Assembly (NCBI RefSeq): GCF_037975245.1
Contig: NC_092574.1
Span: 22,037,713 to 22,101,712, forward strand
DNA length: 64,000 nucleotides
Source of the DNA: Apostichopus japonicus
Taxonomy: Eukaryota; Echinodermata; Holothuroidea; Aspidochirotida; Stichopodidae
Direction of reading: 5' to 3'
Part shown: piece by piece, positions 12,501 through 27,500 of the stretch
Numbering within the stretch: the first letter of the stretch is position 1
Layout: each line of letters begins with the position of its first letter
Program-made: the position numbers and the translations under genes
The notes under the pieces: generated by a model
Told to the model about the DNA's origin: nothing
The model's input: only the letters and a program-made list of their open reading frames with translations
The model's database searches: none

Positions 12501-15500
12501 TGAGAAAATATGTTACTTATCTTAGAAACCAATGATATCCTTCTGATTATGAATCTCCTATGTATGTCTGCGTGGAGTCTTGGAGTGCTGTTTGATCCCT
12601 GGCACCCTTTCTATGGAGCGCACTTTGTCAACTCTAAGTGCAAGCCTGCATTTTTTCACTTCTGTAACATAGGTAAAATCTGTCCTTATCTGAATAATAA
12701 GCCTGTAGAACAGCTTGTTCATGCATTCATTACAAGTAACATTGACTATTGTAATTCCTTGCTTTGTGGGTTACCACAGACCGTATTACTGAAGCTATAC
12801 AGCGTATTCAGAATTCATCTACTACACTAATCTAATTGGGACCCCTAAACATATAAACAAAAGCTCCATGCATATCAACGTTTTTTAAATTTGATTTCCG
12901 TTGAATCATTCTGCCTCAAAGGATATAGCTAATGAAATATGGTGGAATTGCATGAAACTTTGCAAATTTCTAGATTTTGAAATTATTTGTGCCCTGATAT
13001 ATATGTGCCTGCTTAAAGTAATCTGTTTGCTTTTCTGACTATGGGTTGGCTTCCATGAGAAGAAGAACAACATGAATGAACTGAAAAAACTCAACCTTTG
13101 ATACAACTTCTAAATGCAATAAACTTTTGTACAACTTTATAATACACTGAACATGCATTCACAAGTTATACACAAACTAAATCTAAGACTACGCTTGTAA
13201 TGACATTACACTAGCACATTCCTCACCAAGTTCCACTAGCAAATTTCACCCATCGCAGCACACTGGATGTTTATACAAATGTAAGCAACCTTGCGCAGTT
13301 CCTTTCATCCAGAATGATGTCTATATATATCAGCACTTTAGCAATGTATTTGTAGTCTCATCACAACTAAGTGACTATCCGTTAGCTTTAGTCTTACTGT
13401 TATATTAGTAATTAGGCTAATGTTAAGAAGTTGTGGTAATGGTATAAAGCATATAATGCTTATCTGTAAAAAGTAAACTGTATTTAATATACAAGGTTAT
13501 TCTAAGTGTCTGTTTCTATGGTGTAATGCAACCAGCTATTGTATATGTATTTTGTCCCACAAATATTTCTGAGAGTGATAGGGAAAATAATATGTGTCAA
13601 CTTGTTATCCTTACAGCAGTGTAAGTAGGTCTTTTCAAACAATTACAAACTTATCTCTTGTAAGGATGTCAACCTTGAAGTATGTAAATTTAAGCATTTT
13701 ATGTCACACACACACACAAACAAGTTACCATCAAACAACCACAGAGATCGACATCATACTGTATAACGAGCAACACAAAGAAAAATGTGGTCTTTGAACA
13801 AATAGAAGTGGAATGTACTTCTGTCTCCTTAATAAATGTCAAATTGTCTGTTATCAGACTATCGTGTCTAAAGGGACTTTCTAACAGTCAAAGGAGACTC
13901 AAACCCAACCATCAATATTGATAGCAACAAATGTCAAGAACATCATCCCCGAAATAGCTAAAGAAATATCGTACTCCATTTGGGAGATATTACAGATAAA
14001 AAATTCCATCACACACGAGGCTAACGACTTGATCATGTCTAAATATGACATCGTGGAGCCACATGCCATTCGTTTTTCAAAGATGTTTGTCTTCAATTAC
14101 CGCACAGCTTATTTTCTGTAATTATGGAGATGGTGTTTTGTAAATGCCAAATCTACAATATTGAAGTTCTTGACATGACCTAATTATGACAGCTCCCAGT
14201 CATGACTTTTTAAATTACCTCTAGTGGGTATCTCCCAAACGGAGCTTGCAAGGTATTTCTCAGCTGTTTGGGTGAGTTGGTCTTTACAAAGATCACTGTC
14301 ATATATATTAAAGCTAGTAATATCCTTCAAATACAGAAGTGAATTGTTGCAAAAATGGATGCAAACTTCAGATGAGTTTACTTGAGTCTTCCCTTATCTG
14401 TCTCTACTCAACTAATGCACCCACACCTAGATGTTGTTGGGGACTGGGGATGGGGGCGGGGACTGGGGCCGGGGGCAGAGGGAAAAAAGGGCAATAGTTG
14501 GGTCATAAAATGCAGGGAATGCAAATTGGGCTGGAGGTGCCAGTGCAAGTATGGAGTGCAAAGTCATGTCAGCACGGGGATGTAGGGGGCCAAGCCCCCT
14601 TAAGCTTTGGGATTTTCATAATTTCCAGAATGTATATCAACTTCAAAGCAGCAGACTTTAAGAGGTAGACATAATTTTTAATTATGGTCAGTAGAAGTAA
14701 AAAATGTGGGTATTGTCCTCCGTAAGAATTTTTTCTTGTATTTGGACATTGCAAATTTCATTTTTATTGTAGAGGAGGGGAGGGGTGAGGGAAGGGGGCT
14801 GCCGGGGGGTACCAAACACTTTTGCAGGATACGTGTATCCCCTACCCCCATGCAAAGTGCTTTGTTGCTGCCAGTTTGCATTGGCCAAGTGTATAAAATT
14901 TGGATGAATAAATTGCTTTTAAAAAAATTAAACAGGGCAATAATGGTGATATTGCTTAAATGTAAATAGACAAAGTGAGTTCCATACCAGTGCATTTAAG
15001 TCGTCAAAATAATGATGTCTGTAGATTTGCCAACTACCGCAGTTTTACTGTGGGACTGTGGGTTTTGTGTACTATCAGCTCACAATATGATCTCCAGATC
15101 TCACATGCATGCAAATATCGTATAAGTAGATTTACATGGAGTTGTAGAAAATTTTATGTAAAAAGGATAAGAGACATTTGAAAAAGTCAAAGATAGCTGA
15201 CATACAATTAAAGAAATACAATATGCTGAAGACAGATTGTTAGTATGAGAGAATGATGAGGTTTATTTGACTTATAAACCATTTTTAAAATCACAAGGTT
15301 TTGGGGACAGTAATCTCCTGGAATTTTTGTTTTGTTTTAAATCTCCAACTTTGAACCATTGTATAGAGTTGGCAGCTAGCATTGTAGAGAAAGGGAGCCT
15401 GTTGACATCACTGAACCATTTGCTGGAAGTGGTACATACAATGGATTCATACAACTGTGTATAATTATTCTTTTTCTCCGATTCATCATCTAGGGTGGAC

Positions 15501-18500
15501 AGACTGCTCTCATGTGTGCTGCTCAACTGGGAAACCTAGATCTAGTCAAGGAATTGTTACAAAGAGAGGCAGATGTCAGGGCTATGGATGAGGTGAGATT
15601 AATGTTTTATATACATGTACTTGTCAACCCTACGCCCCACCTCTTTCATGCCCCTTCCCTCAGGAGTTGTTCAATCTGGAGGGGCAGCTGGTGACAGCAC
15701 AAACTCAAGGGGCAGTGGGAATTATGAATTTAATGTGAGGGGATAAACCAGAAAAGTTATTTCAAAGCATTCCAGCCAGATTGGATCTTAATAATAATAA
15801 AATTTATAAATCGCCATCATCCAGAAAAAAGTGATTGCTCAAGGCATGTACAATGATAAAACACAAACAACATGCGCCCCCTGATCAAAGCACAGTTTGA
15901 AAAGATGATCTTTTAGTCTTTCTTTAAAAGAGTCTACCGGATTGTGTATACCACAAATTCAAGTATTTGAATGTTTTTAAACGTATGGGCACCTTATTAC
16001 CTGTTTGATTCTTTGACAGAGGCAATATGAACCGGTCTCACCGCTCTTCATATGCTGGTTTGTGTTACCAACATAAAGTGCATTGCTCGGTTAATAGGAG
16101 GGTAAATACCATGGAGAATAGTTCTTAAGTAACTTTGCGCATGTTAATTTCATAATGATAATTATTTGAGCATCTCTTATTGCCAATTGCCTGTAAAGTA
16201 AACTTTATCAACATGAAAGAAAAATTAACAAAGTAGACGTTTTCCTTTATAAACACCCTAAAGAAGGACGTGAAAGATACATGAATTGAACCTCCCCCTC
16301 CCTCCTCCTCCTCCCCCCCCCACAAAAAGAAGTATAATAAATTGAATCCAGTTGATAAATTGACTCGCATTTCATTCAGCTGGAATGCATACACGTTTAT
16401 TGAATTCAAATGGTTCCCCAATAAGAGAAAAACGTTCAAGAACACTCAAAGAATTTGCATTTCAAGTTGATCAAAATTGCCAAGAATTGTTCCCTTTTTT
16501 CCCCCTGATGCCAAAAAGGTACTTTCCTGTGGGAATCATAATTTTTGCAACTGCAGCATTTGCCAAAAAAATAAAAAAAAATGTGAAAAGTGATTTAAAA
16601 ATTTGTTGTCAACAAAATTGCCAATAGTCTCTAGAATACGAAGTGAACGATTCATTTAAAATTTTCATTTATGCTGAATCACAGCTAGTGCATGATCTTG
16701 CAATGCAATTTCGGTATATATATCTAAGTATTCTGTGTTTTTTTAGTTTATAATTATGGTAAATTTTCAAAATAGTATAAATCATGAGGGAAAACAGGAA
16801 ATTAGGCTTTCACATATTGAAAAGAAAATGAAAAAGTTATTCCTGTAAAATGAAAGCTATTATATCATATAAATTATTTTTGATTATTTCCATCCCTTTT
16901 ATTTTGTTTTGTATGAATGGAGGTTCTTACTTGTCTTACATGTTGCATTTATCGAGATGCCGGCAGTTCGCTTCGCTACAGCCGACTGCACGGACCACTC
17001 GTAAGATATTCATGTCTGATATTTGACCACGCAGAGTTTGTCTGTTTGTTTCTTTAAAAACGTATAGCCGAGGCCACCCCCCCCCTCATCAAAATGACAG
17101 TAAAGCTTGATCCTATCAGCGAGAATTGAAAAATAATCCTGTCAATAAATACCTTCCGTAAAGACTGCATGGTAAAGCCATTAGCAATACATTCATATGT
17201 TTGGTGAGCTTCACTGGCGTGAGTAGACACAGTGACCGAACCACGCCAATAATTCCACTCTGGCTTTTAGTATGCCAGGGTGAACTATAAAACCAACAGC
17301 TAGATATTTTTCAAGAAAACAAGGACCTAGCCGAGATCTCTAATTACGAGAGGAGATACAAACGCACCGTGCGATTGATGGTGATGTTGGTCGCATCAGT
17401 AGTGCTCAGTGATTTTATAAAACTAGTTTTCCGGTGCGTGAACTCTCCTTCCGAACTCGTTGACGGATGGTTGCACTATCCGTCTCTCGCTGTCAACCCG
17501 CATTTTTCTCTCTGATATTGAACGATTGATTTTACAACTGGAATAACATCAGTTTCATACCACTGTTGAATCTTGTGTGTTTGTGAACCTGTGCGATTTT
17601 ATATTGACTCGAGTTGACTGAAGTCATTGTGTCGAGGATTATTTTTCGGAACAGTGGTGATGACGTCGTAACTAATTTGCGAATATTTCTGGAGCAACTT
17701 ATAAGGCAACGCAAAAAGGAGAATCTACATGGTCGGAACAGAGACGTGTAATTTCAAGAAGATATCGCACTGAGCAATAATTAAACTCAACAACATTTTT
17801 GGTCGAGTGATAAATACTTTTAGTTTTGAAGACCGTAAAAAGTGGAATATATGATGCCAAGATTTCTCAGAAAAACCCCCTCCCTACCTATGACCTTTTC
17901 GATGATTGTATACGTATGAAACGTGCTATTATTATCTTTTGAAGATTTGAGAAGCACTGTGCAGGAAGGACGTGCATTTATTAATAATAGGCCATCTGTA
18001 CTGGGATTAGTTTTGTATACATGTAGGGATCGTCATGGGGAATAATTATTGAAAAACACAAGGATTAATAAAAGTTAAAAAGATGTTCTTTTAGCTACCC
18101 GGCCTTTGTCAGGTTTCTTGGAATAGATGAAATCTCTATCACAGATGAACCGTGTGCATTGCCTCATGAATCTTATTCAGTCTGTTAAAGTCCTTTCCAA
18201 GTACTATCTGTTTCAACTGTATCCTGAAAGGTTAATCCCATTTCTCCTCGGTTGGCATTAATTCGATCACGTACAGTCCGACTCTAATGCTATCAATGTC
18301 ATTGGATTATCGTCTTTTGCCAGACTTCTCGCTCTTATGTTTCCACTTCTGTCTCTCTGTCATCACGAATACAAACCGAAAAAGTTGGTCCATGTAGAAG
18401 GATGTCAAAAAATTAGTGCCTCGTTTTTGAAGAAATATGTTTTTGATCACCCTTATTTTGGGAGAGGCATTCGAGAGTCATCTCCATCTTACGGAGATGA

Positions 18501-21500
18501 ATCTGCTACTTTCCCGATTTTTGTCATTATTCTAGAAAATTAAAAGCCAATTCCAGTTCACGTTTATATCATTTTTCCGTGCCGTTCCTTGGATGTTAGT
18601 TCCGTCCGGGAAGACGTGTTCCTTTCAGGAAGCGTTCCAGATACAAACTTGGTGTACTTCGGAGGTCGTTTCAGATTGTTTCGCAGAACTGCCGTCACAC
18701 GCAGTACCCATCCGCACCGTCTCCTCCTATTACGCCCTCAGAGTCACCCTCGTCAGTCAAACTTTGCTGTTAGTTTATGTAACTCAGCCACACAGCGCAC
18801 TGTTTATTTTTATTTTCAGGGCAGGGATTCGGTCCATTGGTTGAATGCATGTCATGGGAAGGTTGTCGCCCCCTTGTGCTTCGAAACTGACACAGTTTGG
18901 AGCCGAAGAACATTGATTAACATTACTGAACGCTCGTCGTTGTCGGTGGGATTTCAGTATCATGGGATTTCAAGCAACCTCTTCTTACATTATTTTACAG
19001 GACAAGTGGACGCCATTGATTTTTGCAGCCCGAGAAGGTCACCTGGATATTGTGAAGGCTTTGGTCGACAAGGGATCGGTCATCGACCATGCTGATGTGG
19101 TAGGTGTTCAATATCAATGACTTATAAGTTTTGTATAAAATGGTCAGTTTTTCAGTTTGCTCTATTTCTCTGAAGAAAAAAATCACAAGTTTTGGATTGT
19201 TGCCTACTTCAAGTATAGAAGATTAGTCTTTTGTTTTATAGAATAGTATTTATTTTTTTTCTTGAAAGATCATTAGAGATTTTGATGTTTATAAGTTACC
19301 CCTTTGTTTTATCATATTGGTGAGCACACAATTGTAGCACCAGATCAGTATGCTGTTAAAGCATTATTTAAAGTAGGTTTGAAATTGTTTTTATAACCTT
19401 CATTGTACAGTATACTAAGCTTCTCAAGGGATAACAATACAGATGTAGGTTACAGTATTAGCATAACCATCTGGGGGGGGGGGGGATAGGGACCTCATTG
19501 GATCGGAAGTAAGTAAAAGAAGCAGGAGGATTCTGATACTTTGTTATTTTAGAATCTCTATCAATTCCCATTTTTGGAATGCTCCATCTTTTGTATCAGT
19601 AGAGTTTAATGTCAGAGATCCAGCTAAACAAAATACCCAAGAGGGGCATTAGCTTAAAAAATAGGTTATTCTGTGGGAGGGAGGGTGGAGGGGGTTTTAA
19701 ATGAGTGAAGAGGTAAGGCAGGGTCATTGAGGAGATTTGTCAGAATATACCCAGATTTCTTAGGAGCAACAAAAATTATACACATCAATTTGCATTACTC
19801 GGTCAAATTAGAGAATCTATTCCCTCTCAATGGGTGTATGTTTGTTTATACATATGTCCAACTGCTGCACACTTTGTGTGTGTGTGGGGGGGGGGTGAGG
19901 GAGAGGAGGCGGAAGGGGGATGTTTTTTATTTGTACTTATTTGGTGCCTCGTGCAATTGATCTTGGCTAGTTTCCTGACAAATTGCTCGTCTGCCTTGGA
20001 AATGTTGAACTGCCTTTTTCTCATCCTGAATGGGGAAGTCTATATATCGAGTGTTTGACGTTAATTCCCAGTAGAGGTGGCCATACTCTTATTTCTAGGA
20101 TGTGTTTATATACACTGTCAGGTATTTTGTCCAAAGGAAGAGCTAACAAGGAAAAAGAGAGATCTGTTTCGTTTGCACAAGTAGAATTTAACGATTTTAA
20201 CATTATTTTGGAAATTGGACGTGCAGCAAAGCTGTGTAAAATGATCAGGTGGGGGGGGGGAGGGATAAAAAAAAGAAAAAACAAAGAAACTCTTGTGAGA
20301 AGTAAGGTAAATGGATGATGCAGTGATAGGCTCAATGACGGTATGAGTTAATTGATTTGCAATTTTCCGGCAGATTTAAGTTGAACTAAGTAGAGTACTG
20401 TGTCAGTGTTTTCTTCAGCCGAGAATTCTGTGTGTCTGACACTTTTCCATTCTACCATCTTTGCTATATTTTATGTCTGACGATTCGAATCTCGTTACAT
20501 GAGTACAACCGACTCTGATATTTCGATAAGGTGTTTAAATTAATTGCCAGCTGAACGGTATGATTCATACAAATAGTAAGGGCAAATCATGTTATTTTAA
20601 AATATAACGGTTGTGACGATCTCGCATATTTTTCTCTGTGGTTTTGTTCCATCCGTCGGCTGTGTGATTTTGTCAATGGGTTGACCAGATTCCGCCAGAA
20701 TAGAAATATAGAAATATACTTGTAATGGTCAGCAGTCAAACAAGGAAGGAAAAATTGACCTTCTCGCAAGCGTTGAAGTTAACTGTTCCGCTAGTTGGGT
20801 GGAATTATCCATGAAAGTGTCTCAAAATACAAAAATTGATGTTTCCTTGTTTCACTGTGGCAGTTTTGGCCGTTTCCCGTTAAGGCTCTGTAGATTAAAA
20901 TATGCTTTTGAAAAATTGGTCACAATTTTGACTTTAAGAACAAGGCAACTACAGTGTCTAACAGTGCAGCTACATATGTATAACACATTTAAGGGGAGTT
21001 ACAGTTACAAAGTTACAGTACACCACCAGTTTCATACTGTGCAAATGTTCTATTCAGAATCAGGAAATAATTTATCCCGTATTTTATAGCAAAATGCTGT
21101 GCAAAATGGGCAAATTGCTTTGTAACTGTGAAGATGTTTAGCAGTGTTTGTACACAGGAATTAAAGTAGTTTATAAGGGACAAAGTTCAGAGACTTCAAA
21201 CAGCTACGCAAAATGTCAACACTAACTTATTCCCTGTAGTGAACAGTCTGAACACAAACTTATTCCCTGTAGTGAACGCTAACTTATTCCCTGTAGTGAA
21301 CAGTCTGAACACTAACTTATTCCCTGTAGTGAACACTAACTTATTCCCAGTAGTGAACACTAACTTATTCCCTGTAGTGAACAGTCTGAACACTAACTTA
21401 TTCCCTGAGAATTACAAACTTTACTCTGTGGCATTCATTTCTTATTTCAGTTTCAATGCAAAGAACAATTGAAGTGATAGAAAGAAAATAACCTGATACT

Positions 21501-24500
21501 TACTAGCTAAGCATGATTAAAAAAGCATAAGTAATATTATTTTACGTGTGATTTTCATTGCTAGTAAATTGGTTTACATTATAGCTAACCATAGCATTGT
21601 CTCCTAAATGGGATAAATCTCCAGCTCGTTCAAATTAAAAATATTATATACAGTATAGCACTAATACAATGTCTGAGAAATATTTTATGTAATACTCACT
21701 TAAGGATCGATAATTAAAATTTGTTTTTATGAATATTTCAGACAAGCTTTAATATATATAGTTCCCCAAGGGAATTTGTAACTTGAGCAGTTTTAAGAAA
21801 ACGTAGAGGAAATAATACCGTACCCATTACTACGAGCCTGCACTACGAGGGCTTAGATACCAATAGAGTTTCCATTTTAGACTACAGTAGATTATCAGAA
21901 GAGAGTGTCATGGGTAGAATATTAGAAATTTATCCTAGCTAATTTTGTGTAAACAGAAAGTTTGGTGGACAGAGCAATGTGTGGTTTTAGTCGCCAAGCT
22001 TGGAATGTTAATTGTAAGCTCTTCTTATGAAGACTGAAAATGATTTGCATTTATACTTTTCGTGGAGGTTTTGCAAAAATGATTGGGCCCCCAAATTTCT
22101 TGGAATAGAGAAATAGAGAAATGAGATTTGAAATTTTAGCTTCCTGATCGGAAATAATGAGGTGATAATGAAATTATTCGAAAACTTATCTCCAGAGATT
22201 ATTTTGTTACTGCAGTACTGTACATGTTTTCAAATTTGTTAGTGACAGCCACTTGTTGATATTCAGTGTAGGGAATGTATTAAGGAAGATATTTGGGGTA
22301 GTCACTAGTCAGTTACATGCATTGCTTGATAGATCACCCCTATTTACATCACTTACATGTCTCTCCAGAACAACTGCACTTTTGCTCAGATACCATGTTT
22401 AGTGCATCTGGCAACTGTAAAGCATGCATAGAGGGTTCAATGTGTCAGAGAGTTAAATGCACTATTGTAGCTTAATTTCTAATGTGAATTGGAGATGCCT
22501 TTGTGCATACACCATGTTAATTGTGAACATGACAAATGAATCCTTATTCTAATTGGAATAACAAAGTTATGAAGTTGAGAAAGAGAACCTGCTTGGAACT
22601 GTAACTAGATTAGATGACAAATAATATTTGACATCTACGTATCATTCCAAAACTGGCATTCAAACTGTAAGCTCTTATTTCGAGCAATACTCAAAATGAT
22701 GTTATATAATATTCATATTCTATTCATGTATATGATATATATGAAATGTCAGCTATAGGGGTCAACAGTGACTAGCCTCAATAAAGCCAAAATAATTATC
22801 ACTTCCAGTATGTCACTAATGTCATTGTACACAACTCCACACAACCATTAATTGAGGCTAGCCGGGATAATGTTCATTATGTTGGACCGAAATTACTCAA
22901 CAGTTTCTTGTTCGAGTGGATATAAATCAAAAGTCCAGTATGAAATGTTTCCAGAAAGGTAATGAGGAGGGTAATGAAGAAGTTAGCATGCATAGACTCT
23001 ATATGTGTGACCTGACGAATTCACTTTGGCTTCGGCTTTGAGTACAACGTTTCTGTATGCTGCCACGTTGAACAAATCTAACCCTAGTAGTAATTACCGA
23101 CTTTGCGATCCGCGTTATAGTCATTGCTGACTTTGCTCTCCGCGGTTCCCCCTCACAATTTTGCAAGGTCGGTAAGAGTGATTCCAGAGATTTCCCTTTC
23201 GGGAGGCCAAAAAGGTACTGGCATTAGTAGCAATTGATGAAACCTAGCATATGGGAGATCCTGTGTTCTATTGAGCTGGCCGGCCAAAAGTAAGCTGGTA
23301 AGGTCTTTCAGATTTAAAAAAAAAAATAGGCTAAAACTGTCAGTTTGTGAATATACAGCCACCCGACATGATGTTTAATGGCGTGATGTGGCTGCTCAGC
23401 GTCTTAAAATAAAATACCCTCCAGTCCCATATTCAAAATATAGTTATTGGTTAATAACTGTATATCTAAATAATTTACATACCAAGCTTCATACTGTAGT
23501 TCATAATCATCTTTCAAGGGATCTAAGTTATCTTGATGTTTGTACCTTTTGTATATATGTTATTTACATACGTACATATTGTATACATTATAACATGCCA
23601 AGGTATCAAGCTCATATGATGATAACATGTAACTGCATTCTTTAATGACTGATTTGACCCAGTTTGTATTGCTTCGATTCGGTTGATGCTAGTATCTACG
23701 GAAATCTATGAAACACAATTCCACAACACGTTTTTTGGTATGGTAGCGAAAAGAATTGATTCCTTCTGCAATGAATGTATCAACAAAATTTTAAATGTTA
23801 TGCAGTGATAATTAGAAGGGTATTTGGTTCCTCGTAGTGTGCTTCCCATCTACAATCGATCTTAGCTTTATCAAACATTGATTATTATTTGCGTTATTAA
23901 ATTAAAGCTTGAAGTTCTTGCATTTTCAACATCACAGAGCAAATACAGTATCTCTTGATCCCTCACATCATTCTTTTCTTTCTAAATTCTTGTTTAGAGC
24001 AAAATGAACATATGTGTCAGTCAATGCCATGTGGGTGCGTGTGTGTGTATGTTTGTTGAAGGAGTATGTATGTAGCAAGTGTTGCACTGGCTTGGCTTGT
24101 AAATGCTATCTTACAAAGTAACAAAACTCTGGCTTTTTCTGATATACTTCGAAAGTAAAGCTTGGGTGAAGATATGTAGTGTATGGATTCACCTGTAATA
24201 CCTTAGTATGTATGCCCGAACTAATGTTTTCTGTGGAGGTCCTCAAGGTCATTTGAGATCACCACATGGTCAAAGTCTGAAAACCTTTTCAAATAGAGAA
24301 ATGTCCAAAAGTAAAGCATGAATGAACTTGATAAAAGTTTTAGTTCTACATGAATCCAAGAAGCTTACTGATTATTTATCAAGTCAACCATTATGGTCAA
24401 AACTTGAGAATCTGGTACACATTTGTACATTATGCTCCTGTATGTAAAATCCCTGGCAATCACTATGTCTGTTGGCTTCTGGTTTTGTTATTGCCATATA

Positions 24501-27500
24501 TATCACCACCACCAACCCTCCCCCCCCCCCAAAAAAAAACACGTAAAAATTAATACAGAGAATAGTTTCATCAGATGACAAATTTGAAAGCCAATTATAT
24601 TTCAACATTATACTATACTTTATGTAAAATTAGTTTGCTTCCCTGTACATCTGTAGATAAAATCTTGCACAATCGCAGGGACATCTCACTCCGTTGCCAG
24701 AATATTTATTGCGAAAGTCGTTTACATCGCCGCGTATTATACGACACCGCTAAAACCGGCCCAGACGAGCGCTGCTGCTGCCTACAGATCTAACTCCCTG
24801 GACATAACTCTCTAATAATAAATTCCTCCACCCTTTACTTCCGATGTGATGAAAGCATTTTGCCAATGGATTATTTTCCGAGTGGCTGCACCTCTTGTCA
24901 TCTTATTTAATTCATGACTACTCAGGCAGGAAATATTCCCCCTTCATCATCATCATCATCATCATCATCATCTTTGCCTGGAGATATTACAGAACTTCCC
25001 CCGTAAACAGACACATGTTTGCCAACGGCAAATTGAAAGTAGTGTGTTGGCATATACGTGTAGGCCATTGCAGCTGTGCATGATGTATATACTGTATATT
25101 GCAATGCTGGGGATATGAGATACTGTTTGTTCATGTACAAAGTGTATTACAAGACCCTATGTAGGTTAGGATACGGAAGATGATGTTACCACATACGTGC
25201 GTAATATTTTTAGACTTGAGCCGTAATATTAACACGGCATGGATGGTGTAAAACGTCGACAGTTCGATAAAAATATGAGAGGCCGAAAATGGGAGGCTGT
25301 GATAAGGGAAACCTAATGCAGTTCTTTCCCTCAGCAGGATTTGGGATTTTCATTTCTCTATTTACAATGATGTGGCAATTGTTATGCATTATTCATTAGA
25401 TATAAACGACAGTAGAACTTGTCAGTTTCTTCAGAGGTCCCTTTTGAAAGAAAAATTAGTAGATAAACCGACACCTCTTTTACTATTTTGATAACTCACA
25501 AGGAATTAAACCATCAAATACTATATACAGCAGTTGAGATACTATTAAGGCTGGACTGAAATTTCTTCTAGATTTCACATTTAATAGTTCTGACATTTGA
25601 ATGTAAAGAATATATGTTCCTGGTATTTCATGCTTTAAACTCTGTGTATGCGGCTTGGAAGTGATTTTTGCAGTTAATGCAGTCAAACCTTCAATAGTTG
25701 TATCAGCAATGGAGAGATGTAGATTCACTTTTCTGTGTTTTAATGATACATTCAACTAAATTTAGTAAACAGTTAATATGAAATATTCTAATTATATATT
25801 TTTTTCCCTGTTTAGGGTTTCCTTGTACGTGTTCAGCTTTCTTTAGCATCACATTCTGCCATGATTTGCTTCTATTTACGTCGACAATAATATATATGCA
25901 ATTCCAATTTTCCCTGGAAGTCAGCTGTTATTTGCAGTAACAACCATAGTTCTTAGCAGAATGTTCTGTTTTTTATCATTTTATTAATATTTATTTTTGC
26001 AGAATGGCTGGACAGCCCTTATGTGGGCTAGCTACAAAGGACATGCCAACGTTGTTATTGAACTTCTGCTAAGAGGAGCCCAGCCGAATGTCCAAGCTCA
26101 CGTAAGTCAACCATGCACAGAGTCATTGATGCCTTCAGTTGTTAGTGACTCTCCTTTAAAGTTTGTCTTCTTCATTGTAGTCTTCCAAACAACTGAAGAA
26201 CTTAATTAAGAATCACTCTCAGATTCGGTGGTCCTTTGATGCCTTCAGAATTGGAGTACATGGTTGTTTAACTCAATACTCTGTATGTATAGATGCAACG
26301 TGATGAGTAGTGTAGCCATAATTATTACCTGAGGCGGCGGTTAAAGGTCATTTGAGGTGAACAAAGGTCAGAGTCTTAATAACCTTATGACGTCAAAGGA
26401 AAGCTTGGAGCGACTTTATATTCAGTAATTCTATCCATCTTAGTGAGTACAAGAACCGTATCGTTTCCATAGAGAGCAAAGGTCATTTCAGGTCAAGGGA
26501 GGTCAATGTCTGAAAATTTTGCATAGATGGTAACTTAAATCAAAGCTGAGATGAAACTTCATACACTATATGTTGATCCACTTTAGTGAGTAGCAGATTG
26601 TCTTTCTATTGTTTTCCATATAGGTCAAAGGTCATCTGAGGTTAGTTAAAATGTGGGCATGGATTCACTGGTTTTCTGGTTGGTCAGTTTCATTTGAAAA
26701 GTTACCATGTGTGAATGGTTTCAAACCAAAGTTAGCCAAAGTGGTTCATATGTATGGAACTCTTGTAATCTCAACTGGTCTGTATTAAGAATACTTTAGA
26801 AGGTACCTCACCCCTAATTTCAAATCTAGTGCCAACCATCCTTAAGTTAGTAATGCAAATATAGGCTAGTACCTAATATACCTCACCCCTAACTTCAAAT
26901 CTAGTGCCAACCATCCTTAAGTTTGTAATACAAATATAGGCTAGTACCTTATATACCTCACCCCTTATTTCAAATCTAGTGCAAACCATCCTAAAGTTAG
27001 TACTACAAATATAGGCTAGTACCTTATAAAACTCTCAGGGGTGACGTATCTTCCCTTCATCCGACTATAGAGACCCAAACGTCTTTGGGATTAATGCTGA
27101 AAGATATTGTCAGGGGGCAGGATTCAATTGTTCTTTACTTTGTGACTGAAGAATTTCCTCCGTCATCAAGTGAAAGCCAAATCCGGGCGGCTGTTTTGTC
27201 ACTAGTATATATGCATATATTAATGAATACATTATCATCTTTTACCAGTGGAGTAAAAGCAACAATGTTTCTCTCAATATGATTTTGAAAAAAAAAGACC
27301 CGTTTAGTAAGTTCTTATGTGTGCTCTTCATTTCTTTATCGAAAGAGGAAACAGAAGCTTCTTATGACCAAATTCATTTTCACAAACTCTGGAATGGGTA
27401 GTTCAAAGGATGATAAACATAATATTTCATGGAGTTAATAGAGTCCAATTGCAAAGTATATCACTGGGTCAAGGAGCAGCTCCATTTCCCTCCCCTGTCC

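Larger units (their letters stand above)
3525..15493 (+). other. Intron 1 (about 12 kb)
   Basis: Starts GTTGGT and ends with CTAG before the first ankyrin exon. It contains a pyrimidine-rich tract (4455-4680), a fold-back element (5166-5862), two divergent unexplained ORFs (8440-8931), a tandem array (12183-12362) and a LINE fragment (12570-12835). I looked for an exon resembling the vertebrate residues preceding the first repeat and found none. The remainder is AT-rich with no recognisable genes. Confidence 0.6.
19100..26002 (+). other. Intron 3
   Basis: About 6.9 kb, AT-rich. It holds a tandem array (21218-21408), one copy of a short inverted-repeat element (22947-23207), an (ATC)n microsatellite (24944-24973) and a diverged repeat with aaggtcatttgag near 24245. 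No gene was recognised. Confidence 0.6.

Noticed and set aside
18589-19095. 168-codon plus-strand ORF
   Set aside because: It overlaps ankyrin exon 2 in a different frame; the exon frame is clearly the conserved one, and no domain is visible in the ORF.
22772-22861. 11-bp inverted repeat ctagcctcaat / attgaggctag
   Set aside because: Short, with a 68-nt loop and no matching copies seen; compatible with chance in AT-rich intron.
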